DNA of 64,000 nucleotides from Gonatopus flavifemur (GCA_018340375.1 JAFFJZ010000001.1:50708001-50772000), one strand, 5' to 3'. Counted from the stretch's first letter, positions 50,440 to 62,430 are shown. The notes: generated by a model from the sequence alone, not told the origin. Program-made: numbers and translations.

Positions 50440-50846
50440 TTGATGTGGATAAAAGTTTTACAACATTCTGACTAATTTCCCAAGTTTTGGAAAACTGTTT
50501 CAAGTAATACGTGATCCGGAAGTATGTACATGGAAAATTCATAAAAGGTAAAAAATTAAAGATTTTTATCGGACTTGTGAAGAGCTGTTGAAAGTGCTCT
50601 CAAAATTGGATATCAATCAAAAACCTACAGTAAACAAAACATTTTTAGGCTGTTTGCAAAATTTTAGAATATACAAGCAGGAAAATGGATTTCTCATGGT
50701 AGCGACTCACTTCTTCACCTTACCTTTCCGTTGGTGCAACTGGAATAATCACGGCCAGAGGTAATTATTAGTTACCACAGCAATGAATCATATCTGGATA
50801 TTGGGGGATACCGAAGTAGTCAAGCTATGATGTTTTTGCTGTGGCA

Positions 50847-51016
50847 CACTGAGAAAAATTCGCATCAGTTGAATTAACAAAATCAAGACACTTGTGGCGG
50901 TTTAGTTGGAATAACCAAAATATTAGGTTTTGCAATGGAAAAAAATGGTTTAATCAACTTTAAATAGCGGTTGCCGTGTTTGTCAATCAACCTGATCAGT
51001 TGAAATGACTGAGAAT
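50847..51016. mobile_element. CACTGAGAAAAATTCGCATC element, copy 1
   Basis: It shares ATTCGCATCAGTT, AACAAAATCAAGACA, GCGGTTG and CAATCAACC in the same order with 53292..53465. The ends are only weakly inverted. Confidence 0.5.
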
Positions 51017-51231
51017 CTTTTTTAGGGTACCTATATTTCTTCCTTGTTACAGCTGAGTGAGAATCTCTGAGACCTAAAAAATCGCTCTTTACATATAGCT
51101 AAGTTTTAGCTATCCAAATAATAGCGAATTATTTTGTTCCATGTAGTTGAAACATTCAGAGAGATTTTCTTAGATAGGTATTATCTGGAAAAAATTGCTG
51201 GGGTCTGTATGAATTCAGGGATACTCTAGTG

Positions 51232-51368
51232 CACTGGAAAAATATGTTTGGTTACTTCAATAAAACTTTCGTTGTTTTCATCAAGTGGTCTGTTACCGTA
51301 ACAAAATATTTCAATAATAGTAACAAAGCTTCATGGTTACACACATTTATTGAGAAAATTTTTCAGTG
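51232..51368. mobile_element. CACTGGAAAAA inverted-repeat element
   Basis: The ends CACTGGAAAAATATG and AAATTTTTCAGTG are inverted; GGTTAC/GTAACC words lie inside. 137 bp. Confidence 0.55.
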
Positions 51369-51501
51369 TGGATCAGATCCCACTGTGGTTTAGGTTGTGA
51401 TTCGCGTTTATTCCAGATGGAACACTGAAAGAACTTTTACGTTTTCGTTACTACAAATTTAGTTGCCTCAACTGAATATCAATATAGTTACAGTCCCTTC
51501 A

Positions 51502-51986
51502 CACTGAGAAAACTATTTTGTTATGTCTACTAAAACGCTTTGTTATTATACACCCAACTATCATTTTTTGTTGAAATAACTAAAATTTCAGTTGCTCTAA
51601 TTGAAATTTGGCTACGCCAAATAAATGATCTTATCAAATCAAGATTGATCATCTGAGTTAAAAGCTGTTCAATACAACCTTCTTGGTTATCATAATCCAA
51701 TTTTGGTTGAAGTGATTAAACTTTTAGTCACGCCAACCGAAAACTTTGGATGGGCATATATCAACCAAATTTTCCTTTTTTTCTGTAACTGCACTGAGAG
51801 AAGGGGTCTATTCAAATGTTTGACAGCTAGGAAATCTGGTCATTGTTCCATTGAACAAACCGTTTCATTCACATTTCAGACAACGAGACTTTTATTTACC
51901 TCAACTAGAGTCTAGCTAGCGTAAATGAAAATCTAGCTGCGGCAACTGACATTGAGTTGTCCCAACTAGGTACCTTTCCCTCAGTG
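51502..51986. mobile_element. CACTGAG element or cluster rich in CAACTA words
   Basis: It opens CACTGAGAAAACTATTTTG and closes CCCTCAGTG. Another CACTGAGAGAAGG start lies inside at about 51792, so this may be two overlapping or nested elements. CAACTA/TAGTTG recurs. Confidence 0.45.
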
Positions 51987-52672
51987 TAAAAATTGCTATG
52001 GCAACGAAGAATATTTTAGTTCAGGCGACTTAAATTTCTCACTTGATGTCGTTTTTTAGTCACTGCAACTACAGAGTTTTCTCAGTGAAACTATCCTGTA
52101 AATTAAGTGGATATATCCAACCTAGGATATTCTAACAATTTATTGATCTTATGAAACTAAAATTGGACAAGAAGAACCCTTACCGGTCAGAGATTAGATA
52201 AAAAATTGACCTCCTCCTCTATGAAATGTCGAATTGTTGTTCAATCAATCCCCCTATTTCTTCTGGTTAAACAGAAATAAAAATTATATCAATCAAGTTG
52301 AGAAAGTATCTTCATTTCTTAGTTTGTGGATCATCTCAATTCATCATTTGAATCCTGGTCAACTTTCGAATGGTCGAGCACTTTGTTTTGAGATTCTTAT
52401 CAAACATTTTAATTGACGATACGATGAGAACTAAAAATAAAATATGTTAAATATCATGTTCATGTTTGTATATCATATTGTAATCCCTCAAATTTAGAGT
52501 ATACGATTCATGTGTGAATAAACATTCAAGCACTTTTGGTACATTTTCGACCATGGTCAGTCAACCTTGAACCAGAAGTGGCCTAATGTTTATGCACATA
52601 TAGGAATTTTTAGAAAATTGTTATAAACGATTAATTGTTTTGAGAACATTATCAAATTTTTAATGTTCCTCA

Positions 52673-52902
52673 CACTGAGAGAAAAAAAATTGTAAATTAA
52701 TAACAACAGTTGGAAAAGGACTCAACTATGACTAAGAGTGACATTAATTATCCAATAATCGTAAACGTAACTATCCCAGATAGTAATTTGCACAATGAGT
52801 ATTGTTATTCAGACTATGAATAAGTAAGGCTTACTATCAGTCCCAGTTGAGTCCTTTCCCAACTATTCCAATAGTAATCTAGACTATTTTTTTCTCTGAG
52901 TG
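52673..52902. mobile_element. CACTGAGAGAAAAAAAATTG inverted-repeat element
   Basis: The ends are inverted, and an inner inverted pair GGAAAAGGACTCAACT / AGTTGAGTCCTTTCC is nearly perfect. 230 bp. Confidence 0.7.
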
Positions 52903-53291
52903 TATGCTGGGATAACAACTTCTTCAATTGTTACATTTGAAAGCGACACCGAGATTCATAATTATGCATACATGCATTGAAAATTCATGTTTTTCTATCA
53001 TTACGAAATTCTAACGCTTCAAAAATCGAATCTCAGTACACGCATAAAAATTACTTGTCTTATTTATCAGATTTCGAGATGACATTTGAAACAAAGACAA
53101 TTTTGAAGTGCAGTTTTCTGCAATTGCTATTGAATCGACTCCATTTCAATTGAAATTACCAAAATTTGTTGAATTATCCATTTCACTTGTTAAAATCCAT
53201 TTTAATTGTAATCAAATGGTAGTAGAAATCGTTTCTGTCCCACAATTCACCGCCAATTTTGTTCCTTGTAGCAATGAACAAGTCAGTAATG

Positions 53292-53465
53292 CAATGAGAA
53301 AAATTCGCATCAGTTAAATTAACAAAATCAAGACAACTGTATCATTTTATACAAGAAAATTAGTTTTTGCAAGCAAAAAAAATGGTTGAATTAACTATAT
53401 AAAGCGGTTGTCATGTTTTTCAATCAACCTTATCAGTTGACATGACTACAAATTTCCCTGAATGT
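53292..53465. mobile_element. Copy 2 of the 50847 element
   Basis: It is diverged but collinear with 50847..51016, in the same orientation about 2.4 kb away. The first base pattern CAATGAG replaces CACTGAG. Confidence 0.5.
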
Positions 53466-54431
53466 GTCGATATCATTATTATCTGAATAAAAGGAATAAG
53501 TATTCATAGATGAAAAGTAAAACATTCTCAAGTACAAAAATTCCTGCATCTAACATTGAGATTTCAGATTTTTGAGGGAAATTATTGAATTTATCATACT
53601 GAGAGCATTCAAAAATGTTCAAACCTGAGAATTTTATGACCATCATTCACACAAATCCTCTCAGAACCTCGAAATTTCATTAATTATCACAAAAATACAT
53701 AAAACTCAGAGTTTTCAATAATTTTTGAGAATAGAAAAATCTTTTTTTGCTTCGCATTTTTGACTCCTCAGTTTTCTAAAACCTTCCATATTTTTATACA
53801 CTTCCTTAGTTATATCATTTCCGGAGGTTCCACATCGTTTCCACATTCTCATCAATCATTTCCAAAAGGATGGAATAGTGTATAAATTGAATGTCAGAAG
53901 TTTCAGAAAGATTGTTAGGACATGTTATGATGGATTCATATCCTCAGATAATCTTCCTAGTCTCGTGATTTCCAGTAAGAATGACGATGTCGAGATGAAC
54001 TCAATCAAAATGAATTTTGAATACACTGTGAAATCATTAGAGTAAAAATACATTATCCTGTATATTTGGATTCATTATTGAACTCGTGCAAGCGAAATAA
54101 ACAAGGTATGAAATCGTATAAAAAAAGAATATTCCATAATTTCCACAAAACAAACACGATAGAATCTCCGTAAAGTTATAATCCTCGTACAATCACGTTG
54201 CTAGGAAAACAAAGAGAATTCTCATCAAGGTGGACACCGTATTATCACGTAGAAAATTAGTTTTCCATTTTGACTGTGACTGTACAGCTGTTTCCATTAT
54301 ATACAAGAAAATTTGCTACAACAGGCTTTTGTTCTTTTCGCCAAAAGTAATAAATAAGTGATGAAAGAACCATTCAAATCCCACGCAAGAAAACATTATT
54401 TTCCGTTGTCGAAATCGATATATCAAAGTAT
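53466..54431. other. 3' flank of gene B
   Basis: No gene or repeat recognised; AT-rich. Confidence 0.6.
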
Positions 54432-54473
54432 TTTATTGCTACTCTATTTACATATATTAATCGTTAACGTTAT

Positions 54474-54479
54474 TTTATT
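54474..54479 (-). terminator. Candidate polyadenylation signal of gene B
   Basis: AATAAA reads on the minus strand about 130 bases beyond the stop codon of gene B; a second copy lies at 54432..54437. Either could serve. In DNA this AT-rich, such hexamers also arise by chance. Confidence 0.35.
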
Positions 54480-54609
54480 TCAGCACCGCGAGTTACTCAT
54501 TCTCGTAAAGAATACTGATAAAACTCATTACTCTCTATAAACTCCTTACAATTCTTAATTTGTACTCATCAAATAATTTCCTCACGCTTTCATCCTCGAG
54601 AATGAACTA

Positions 54610-55260
54610 TTAAAAATGTCCACAATCACTTCGAACGTTTTTCACAATGGCACCACCGAAAACACGAACTGGAGTTCTAGTCCAAGATATCAACATCAAT
54701 GGACCACCAATAAACGGACTACCCCTTCCAATTTCGCAGCGTACGTACGAGAGTTTGATCAACTGCATTCCCAAAGGATCTTGTTGAATTTTCAAAGCTT
54801 GTAGATCTCTTTTTTTCGGTTTTTCAATTTCAAAATCGATTCTCCGATTCTTGTGCGAGATGATTTCTCCGTTACCGCTATGTCCCTTCACCGCAGTGGT
54901 ATTCGCTGATACTTCGCCGAAGACCATACCGGCGGGGATTGATCTTTTCCTCGAACCTTCATTCTCAAACCTATATTTTTGAAGTATCACTTCAGGAAAT
55001 CTGGGAACCGTTGAACGTGGACGTGAATTTTTCCGTAACAATACTTCGAGCGAAGTTTCTTTGTTGTACATGGTCGAGTCTGAGATTCGAATATTTAAAT
55101 CGTTGCCGTAATTCCAGTCGAGCGGAGGGAAAGCTGAAGCCAATAAAAAGTTGAAACCCAATACCGCTCCTTCTATTCCCTCTTCCAGTCCTTTGTCGAA
55201 ATCCGTGTATTCTTGGCCTAGGACAATATCACCACCCTTTGGAATTACGTGTCCTTTCGT
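54610..55260 (-). CDS. Gene B coding exon 4 (pentraxin C-terminus with insert)
   Basis: It is 651 bp, starting after acceptor TTATTTCCTCCGTAG and ending at TAA 54610..54612. The reading is GHVIPKGGDIVLGQEYTDFD, then EGIEGAVLGFNFLLASAF, then the charged insert, then YVRCEIGRGSPFIGGPLML to the end. Basic clusters (SRKRS, KPKKRD) in the insert could be processing sites, though neither fits a full furin consensus. Confidence 0.9.
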   Translation of the reverse strand, partial: TKGHVIPKGGDIVLGQEYTDFDKGLEEGIEGAVLGFNFLLASAFPPLDWNYGNDLNIRISDSTMYNKETSLEVLLRKNSRPRSTVPRFPEVILQKYRFENEGSRKRSIPAGMVFGEVSANTTAVKGHSGNGEIISHKNRRIDFEIEKPKKRDLQALKIQQDPLGMQLIKLSYVRCEIGRGSPFIGGPLMLISWTRTPVRVFGGAIVKNVRSDCGHF

Positions 55261-58200
55261 CTACGGAGGAAATAATTGACAGAATTAGGAATCGACTTTT
55301 CACTTGGTGTTCACATTCATATTGCATCACATAAAACGAGTGGAAATTTCTGAAACATTATATGTTGAAATGTGATGTGGATATTGATTAAGAGTACCCA
55401 TTGAAAAGATCAAACAATTCATGGGAATTCTCGTTGAAGTTGAATTTTAATGAATATTGTGTTCAATCTGTTTTGTAATCCATGTGTGAAATCCAAGTTA
55501 ATTATTTCAAAAACGATACAGAGCATCTGTGTGGATGGAACGTGGAAAGAGGAACATGGACAGGATTGTCGAAAGAATTCAAATAGAACTGAATAGTATT
55601 GGACCGTGAAGATATAGAAAGAAGTGTTTACAAACCTTTTCGTTGTAACCTTGTGATTCAATTCGACCGTCGATCCACAAAGCGTAACGGCCATCGAAAT
55701 TCTCCCAGCTTTCACAAATATGGTACCAACGATTTTCCACAATTTTTGTACGAGCTTGAAAAACTTCATTACCTCCAATTTCTAAATGGATACTTTGCCC
55801 TTGCGCGGAAATCCAAGACCGCACCAAACGATCCCGTTCATCCTCTACGAAACGAAATGAAACTAATTAAATTTTGTTCTGTACAGTATCAACATTCACG
55901 TAAGATCGTATTTGCTTTGGAAAAATTATTCATGCTCCTTAAATTAATGCCATATCAAATTCATTCGATGTGATGCGAAATGGGTCAAGAAACGAATTTG
56001 ACCCCAATGAAATCATTATAATCCAATTCTCAAAATTCCTGGAAGGGTTTCGAAATGATTACGTTATAAAAAGACACGTTCACATTCAAATACCGGGAAC
56101 AATTATCCTCATTTCCGACCGTTACACGCTTCAAGAGTTCTGTTTTCAATGAACGAAAGCGGTGGATATTTTAGAATGAAAATTAAATGTATAATATTTC
56201 GTACGGAGAAAATCACATTTGATGTAAAAAAAAAAAGAACATACATTCATTGGCATCTTGAAACAATTATCGAAGCATTTATTGTTTGTGATATTTTGCG
56301 GTTGTAAACGTGATAATACAAAAACCGGAATATTACTGTGATTCAATTCAATTCATTACAATTGATGTGCAAATGTTTTTGTACATCTCATCGAAGTTAA
56401 TTATATTCCATTGATAGAATCACGCAACGTATTTGATACAATATTGAATTTATCGAATGAATAGGTTCCATCGTTTAATCGATAATCGATATCTAGATCC
56501 AATTTTCGTTATACTTTCTTGGTTAAATATTCTGATACTTCATAATTTCGATTAATCAGTCCGATACCCAGCACGTAACGAGCCTATCAATTTAATTACA
56601 CACGGATTATAGTAAACTTTTCTCTACGAGGAATCCAAGCATTCCCTGTGTAGGAGCAAAAAGTGATTGTCACTTCTTTTTCTCGTATGCATTTTAATAA
56701 CAAAACTAAACCATAATAAGATCAATAATTCAATAAAAAATTGATTCCAATCCTAATCCAATCACGTGAAAACGCTTGAGCGCGTAGGAAAATGAGATTA
56801 TGAGAAAAAGAACTGGTTTTTCTACATGTCTTTTGATATATCCTATTCACGGAGACAACTTTTCGCTTTTATCACAATGTTGCGCAAATGTTTAAAACGG
56901 TACACACCTTTGAAGGATAATGACCGTTTCCAAGTGAGAATTTATCCCATCGATAATAATGACCAGAGGTGAAAGATCGGTCAAATACTTTCGAGGCGGT
57001 GGAAAAAAACATCCTTGACCCAACAACTTCGGATAGGAGTTTTTATTCGCTCAATGGAAAATAAGATTCACGATCCGTAATGAACAACTCTGGTCTTAAT
57101 CGAAATCAAGTATTCCTGAGAATAAAATTGATCTCGTTTTATAAACCCATCGATTGAATATCAATAATATATCTGAAAATCCGTTATCCTTCCACTCGGT
57201 ATCATCCCAGTATTTTACTGGAATATAAACTTTACGATACGTTCGAGTACTCGAGCGGTATTCAAATTCATTCTGCTGTTGAAAATTTTCAAGTTTCTCC
57301 CTTTCGTTGAATTTGAAAAGAATCATTTAATCGTTGAATAAAAAATAACGTTTGTATTTTTTGGTTTGATTTCAATGGAAGCGTAGAAAACATTCGGTTC
57401 ACTCTTCGAAGTATATTTTGATTCAAATCTTCGTCAAGTACGGTGTCGTATTTTCATAGAAATATAATGGAGTTGTTATTTTTTTTTTTTTTTGTAAAAC
57501 TTGTACAAAAGATACTCACTGGAGTATGAAAAAATCGAATGAGGCAGGGTGAGATTGTTCGAGATCATCCACAGACAGAAAGTGAATTCTTCAATCTCCG
57601 GTACTGCCAGCTCCCATCTCAAAAACTGAATAGAAACAAGTGTGAGATATTTATAGAGTTTTTAAAACAAAAAACAACGAAATTGTGTGTGTGTGTGTGT
57701 AACGAGGAGAATTGGTAACATGCGCCGCGAAGAACAAAGTATTACTGGCATAACAAATTGATCTGTCATTACAATGCATGCAAAAAAAAATATCACGAAA
57801 ATGTTTGCTAATTGAATTTCAAGCACAACACAAACCTTTGTGGATCCCATTTATCGTTAGGTGAAACATTCGATCCTTCATATTGCACATAATTCACATT
57901 GCGAGTACAGACTTTAAATTATCTCGAGCGATTGGAGACAGATTTGTGTTTTCACAATATCATGAATATTTATGCGTTGTCGATGCAATATGCATCGAAT
58001 TATAGAAATATTAATGGGATTATGTTGCAATATCATTTGATCGGGATCGTTGTTTGATAATTATTAATCGTTGATTTATTTGCAATTTAGATTTATTCAA
58101 AAAACAAAGTATTTAAAAACATTCGAATCTATTTGTTCTCTATTATCGATGTTGTAAGGATGATGATGTCATAATTTTTAAAATATGTTCCAGTTCGTTC

Positions 58201-59261
58201 CTTCGAGTAGTCTAACGGTTGAAAGTGTTGCATTTAGAAATCCCTTTCCATTCTTCTCGAATTTATTTTTGTGATGGTGAAAGTGGGTTAAAAAAATACC
58301 TTCCCACGTGGAATTTGATTTAAAAATCTGTCATATAAATAATTATATATAAAATTCCTACAGAATCCAGTCTTGAAAATCAATGTCATAAAATTAATAA
58401 TGAATTCTTATACAATAAATTTATAAAATCTACAAAAATTGCATAAGAATTTGATTTAAATTCTATATAATTATCCTTCAAGATAGAAACACATTCGAAT
58501 TATTTATAAAACCCACAATTGAATACAATTCTTTTACAATTATGCATAAAAATAAATATAAAAATGAAAATACAATTTCTTGAAACGCAATACTACGCCG
58601 AGAGAAAAAATTTCCAAGAACAACAAAATATTCAATCGAATAGTTTCAACAAAACAATTAGTTAATATAAATACAGTGTTATTGAATCAATCGAATATTT
58701 ATTCAATCAAATGAATATGTAAGATTTTCCAATTGATTCAATAAAATTGTATTAAAATCGACTAAATACTTTTTTGCGGCTATTCAATCAAATATTTTAT
58801 TCTTTCCGGAAATTTTTTTTCTCCATGTACTCTTCATAATGTTCAAAGATGATTTGAACGATCGATCCTTTTAATTGTATTTAATTATATTCAATTTGCG
58901 ATCGCATTTTTCATTTTTTTTTAATCATCGCGATGGACGAGTCAAAATAAACAAGTCAATTAATTTTTCTCCCACATTGCAATTTCTATAATCATAGATG
59001 GATAAATCACAATTATCGACACAGTTTATTTCTGATCCGTAAATAGCAATTTCTCCAACTTTCGCTCAGTAAATTTTTTTAAAGTATATTTACCTGTATA
59101 TATCCACGTTGCGTCAATATCACTTTGTGCATTGGCGTTCCTCCACGGACTTTGTTGAGTTTCGGGACCGGCTCGCTTACGTTCAATGGAATAAAAAAAT
59201 ATAGAACCACCACGCATACTTCGATGTAAATCCAAGATCTGCTCGATCTCGATTCCTCCAT
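54610..59261 (-). CDS. Gene B: secreted pentraxin-domain protein with long internal insert
   Basis: Four exons (59094..59261, 57520..57625, 55636..55844, 54610..55260) join in frame to 377 residues plus stop. Residues 1-31 hold a basic start and a hydrophobic run (VCVVVLYFFIPL) that should act as a signal peptide. The pentraxin fold runs from about residue 57: FTFCLW with Cys73, RWYHICESW with Cys135, GGDIVLGQEYTDFDK at about 170-184, and the C-terminal GRGSPFIGGPLMLISWT at about 339-355, then a final Cys-containing tail. Between about 206 and 332 sits a lysine/arginine-rich insert not expected in a classical pentraxin of about 200 residues. The calcium-site triplet, usually Glu-Gln-Asp after LGQ, reads Glu-Tyr-Thr here, so calcium binding may be altered. 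The ATG at 59261 is the first Met after an in-frame TGA 15 bases upstream. Expression and ligand are unknown. Confidence 0.88.
55636..55844 (-). CDS. Gene B coding exon 3 (central pentraxin strands)
   Basis: It is 209 bp, with acceptor CATTTCGTTTCGTAG and donor GAAAAG|GTTTGT, a weaker donor whose use is supported by the clean in-frame join to exon 4. Two bases complete the split Lys92. It contains VENRWYHICESWENFDGRY and LWIDGR. The pentraxin signature is near-complete: the residue after Trp-x is Asn rather than Ser or Thr. Confidence 0.88.
55845..57519. other. Gene B intron between coding exons 2 and 3
   Basis: 1.7 kb with no supported feature. Confidence 0.65.
57520..57625 (-). CDS. Gene B coding exon 2 (first pentraxin strands)
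   Basis: It is 106 bp, with acceptor TTGTTTCTATTCAG and donor CCA|GTGAGT. Phase in is 0 and one base is left over. It contains VPEIEEFTFCLW with the first conserved cysteine. It is too short to appear as a long open frame, and was found by matching exon 2 of gene A. Confidence 0.88.
57684..57700. repeat. GT microsatellite
   Basis: Eight uninterrupted TG units and one extra T, within an intron of gene B. Confidence 0.9.
58597..58826. mobile_element. Worn copy of the 62431 element inside gene B intron
   Basis: It shares GAGAGAAAAAATTTCC at the left and GGAAATTTTTTTTCTCC at the right, plus ATTCAATCAAAT words inside, with 62431..62692. More mutated. Confidence 0.6.
59094..59261 (-). CDS. Gene B coding exon 1 (signal peptide)
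   Basis: It is 168 bp and 56 codons, ending at ATACAG|GTAAAT in phase 0. It is shorter than exon 1 of gene A because the linker after the signal peptide is nearly absent. The start is the less certain part: no convincing acceptor lies within the 100 bases upstream, so the 5' untranslated region may be continuous here, or an upstream exon may supply a different start. Confidence 0.68.
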
Positions 59262-61119
59262 TCTTAGCTCTCTTCATTTATTTTTTCCACCATTTACTTT
59301 CTCTTCCCATTGATCCTTTTTTTGTTTCCATACATTATTTTTGAACTCACGTGTCGCCGAAGTGAAATTCTAGAAACATTTTAAATGAAATTCAGTAATA
59401 GTTTGTTGGAAATTGAATAGAATTCGTGTATAAATCGTTTGCATATCGGGAAGATATTTTGAGGATGTATTTAGAATCGATTCCGATTAAACAACCATTC
59501 GAGTGGTGTGTGTGCTATGGGATGTATGCTTTTGAGTGTGGGATTGATACTCATTGTTGAAATTAATAACAAAAGCAGTCAACTGAAAGAGTCAGGATGA
59601 ATACATTCAATTAATTGTACGTCGATGTTTCAATCAGTCGTTATGATTAATTTACATGTACAATGGAATCAGATTGGAATATGATAGCTCAAAGAATCAT
59701 GATTTTATATTGATTGTTGTATAAAATTATCGTAAATTTACTCGTCTATATGTGAGATGATTCAAAAAATCTCTGTGCAGGATAATGTTTACTTATAAAT
59801 TGCATCGAAACTTCTTGAAATCTTATGTTCCTTAATAAATTACATACAAGGTTTCATAGATTTCTTATAACTCTTGGTTCTCTATCCATTCATTGGTTAT
59901 ACATGAAATTTTACAGAATATTATTTTTAAAGTTATGTAGTCGTAGGCAGCACTTGGAATTGCATCTGTTAACTCTAAATCATTAGAACATTCGAACAGA
60001 ATTTCTGGGTGTATACCATAAAATTTGATCAATCCATTTATAAAATATTAACATTACATAAAGTAACTTTCTCGATTATTGATCGATAAGCATATTGCCC
60101 ACAGTTTTTTGAAATTAATCTAATCCCTCTATAGCTCATATCTGATCCATATTGAATCCATGTGAAATATCGATAAAAGATACGTCACACAATAGACTTC
60201 ACGTCGAAAATGGATCAAACTGATCCGAAAATATATCCATAAAATACTTTCCATTACACTTTGAAAAAAAAATTATGAAGTTCCTTCACATGAACAATTT
60301 ATTACACATAATTCACAATGAAATATTGAATTCAATAATATAATTCCTAATATTACACTGAAAGAATTTGATTTGGAAAGTTACCTTGAAATTTCAGTAA
60401 TCAAGGGACAAGTAAAAATTTCTCAAAATATTACTGTGCATCCTGTAAAACTTGTAAAAAATATCACTTTCAACTGTTCAGAAATTCACTCATTTTTACA
60501 AGCTGCACAGTGATCTTTTGAAAAATTCCCACTTCTCCTTCGATTACTGAAATTTTTCCAATAAAATTCTTTCAGTGTAAGAATTTTATTCCTAATATTA
60601 AGAATTTTCTTCCTCATTTGGGGAATATATTTGTAAAATTTGATGAATAATTGTTATATTTCAGCAAGGAATTATGACATTTAATCACTGATATCGAATC
60701 TAATTCATCATTATCATAAATTCAATATGGAAATATGATATTTTATACAAAATTTCGTATTAAATTCAACAATTTTGTCAACAGTTTACGATTTTGAAAT
60801 TCGCAATAATTCGAAAAAAAGTATTCAAAGGAAAAAAATCCAATTATATATTTCTACTTTCCTTTCAATATTCAGGAAAATTTCAAAAACTTTGCACACA
60901 CTCTCCAGCCTGATTTCGAACATTTAACATGAATAAAAAAATTATTATGAAAATGTAGATCTCACATTGACCTTTGATTCTCCCGCTCATCTTAACGATC
61001 CTCCTTGTGTCACAACAGTTTTGTTATAAAAAAAAAAAAAATTCCAGAACAATTGGTATCTCGAAAACTGGAGTCTCTTAAGCGCTTACACGGCGTGGAT
61101 AAACAACGACTAAAAGTGG
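59262..61119. other. 5' flank or leader region of gene B
   Basis: It contains the TA-flanked element at 60356..60577. No exon is recognised; a possible acceptor (AAATGTTTCTAG near 59371) is not followed by a convincing coding extension. Confidence 0.45.
60356..60577. mobile_element. TA-flanked CACTGAAAGAATTT element
   Basis: The ends CACTGAAAGAATTTGATTTG and the reverse complement of CAATAAAATTCTTTCAGTG pair, as do inner arms (TTACTGTGCA...GTAAAACTTGTAAAAA). TA flanks both sides. 222 bp. Confidence 0.82.
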
Positions 61120-61260
61120 ACTGAAATCGATGCGAAGCGCGCGGTAAAGCTTTACCTTACCCACGACTTTGTGTTGTGAGTTACAATTTTAAGAGGGAGA
61201 TACCACGTACCTTGTATAAATGAAGGTTAAAACAGGACGCTGTTTGGAATACTGTTATTA
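61120..61260 (-). promoter_or_regulatory. Candidate leader exon and promoter region of gene B
   Basis: It is a locally G+C-richer patch upstream of gene B with two good minus-strand donors, GTGG|GTAAGG (exon end 61161) and ACAAG|GTACGT near 61211, preceded by TATAC. By analogy with gene A it may hold a non-coding first exon. No matching acceptor upstream of 59261 is clear, so the link is weak. Confidence 0.25.
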
Positions 61261-62029
61261 GTACTACATAACTCAATGCTCTTATTCCATGCAGAGGAAT
61301 ATCATGCAATACTTGTAATTTTGTACGCACGTGGACACGTAAAGTGGAAACCACCTGTATTTCAAGCTCCGGTTAGTTTACTGAAAACAAAGAATACAAA
61401 ACTGAGATAAGTTGATTATCACGGTTACGATGTGAAAATTTGGTTTCTCATCGTTCATGTAAGCAAAATTTTCCACGATGCGTATGGCACTTTCTAATTC
61501 AGTGTCGTTCGATGTCTTCTTATGACAGAATTTCTATGTAAATTAGAGAAAACAGAAATTAGAATCGTGGAAATAAATTGGTTCATCCAGTGTTCGAATT
61601 TAGATTAATTACAAGGAGTTGGGAAGTTTTCAAGCTCGATTTCGAGTTTTCTAACAAAATCATGAGTTTGATATTGAGAGTACGTTTTACAAGTATGAAT
61701 GGAGGGTTTAATCGTTTTCCAAACAGCACAGACAGTTTTCAATATGTTCCGAGAATGTCAAATTTATGTCTCCTACTTCTGGGTGTTTGAGGACTTTGTG
61801 TTAGGATATTTGTCAAAAAGTGTAAAATGATATTAAACTACATCGAAAAAAATAATTTATTTGATCGAATGAACTGAAGTTGATTGTGAAAATTAGTTCC
61901 GATTGATAAAAGGTATAGAAGCTGGTAATGAAAGCTTTAGTAAAGGTAACTTCAGATTAGTAAAAGCAACCAAAGTCAGAGAAGTAAAAATTTCAATTTA
62001 GTTGGACCAATGCTCGTGTTGGTTATAAA

Positions 62030-62230
62030 CACTGTAAAAAATTTCTATGGGAAAATTTATGTGAAGTAATTAACACATACATGCGTTAAGAATTTTTCGA
62101 ACTTGTCCGGAAATTCACTGTGAAATGTTGGGAAAAATCTCACAGAGTTTGCAATTTTGATATGAATTTATGGGAAATTTCAATTTTCCGGTTGTTATAC
62201 GTAGGAAAATTCCGATTATTTTTTACAGTG
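62030..62230. mobile_element. CACTGTAAAAAATT element
   Basis: The ends CACTGTAAAAAAT and ATTTTTTACAGTG are inverted. It is the same family as 42255..42526 and 34336..34546. 201 bp. Confidence 0.7.
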
Positions 62231-62430
62231 TGAATATTAAAAACTATATCTAGTTACTAGAACAAATTTGGAGTGAGAGAAACTAATTATTCTTCTCGGT
62301 GGGTACTCGGATAATGCAAAATGTTTATTTTCAATCAAAACATCAAATGATTAAATTAACAACCAGTATATTAGGTTGAATACAACCAACAATCAAACGT
62401 GGAAGAAGGATGCAATAATCATTTACAGCA

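Larger units (their letters stand above)
57626..59093. other. Gene B intron between coding exons 1 and 2
   Basis: 1.5 kb holding a GT microsatellite and the old element at 58597..58826. The AT-rich inverted pair near 58342..58472 (AATTATATATAAAATTC) may be another small remnant. Confidence 0.6.

Noticed and set aside
55599..55973. Plus-strand frame of 124 codons
   Set aside because: It lies antisense over exon 3 of gene B and is a shadow of its codons.
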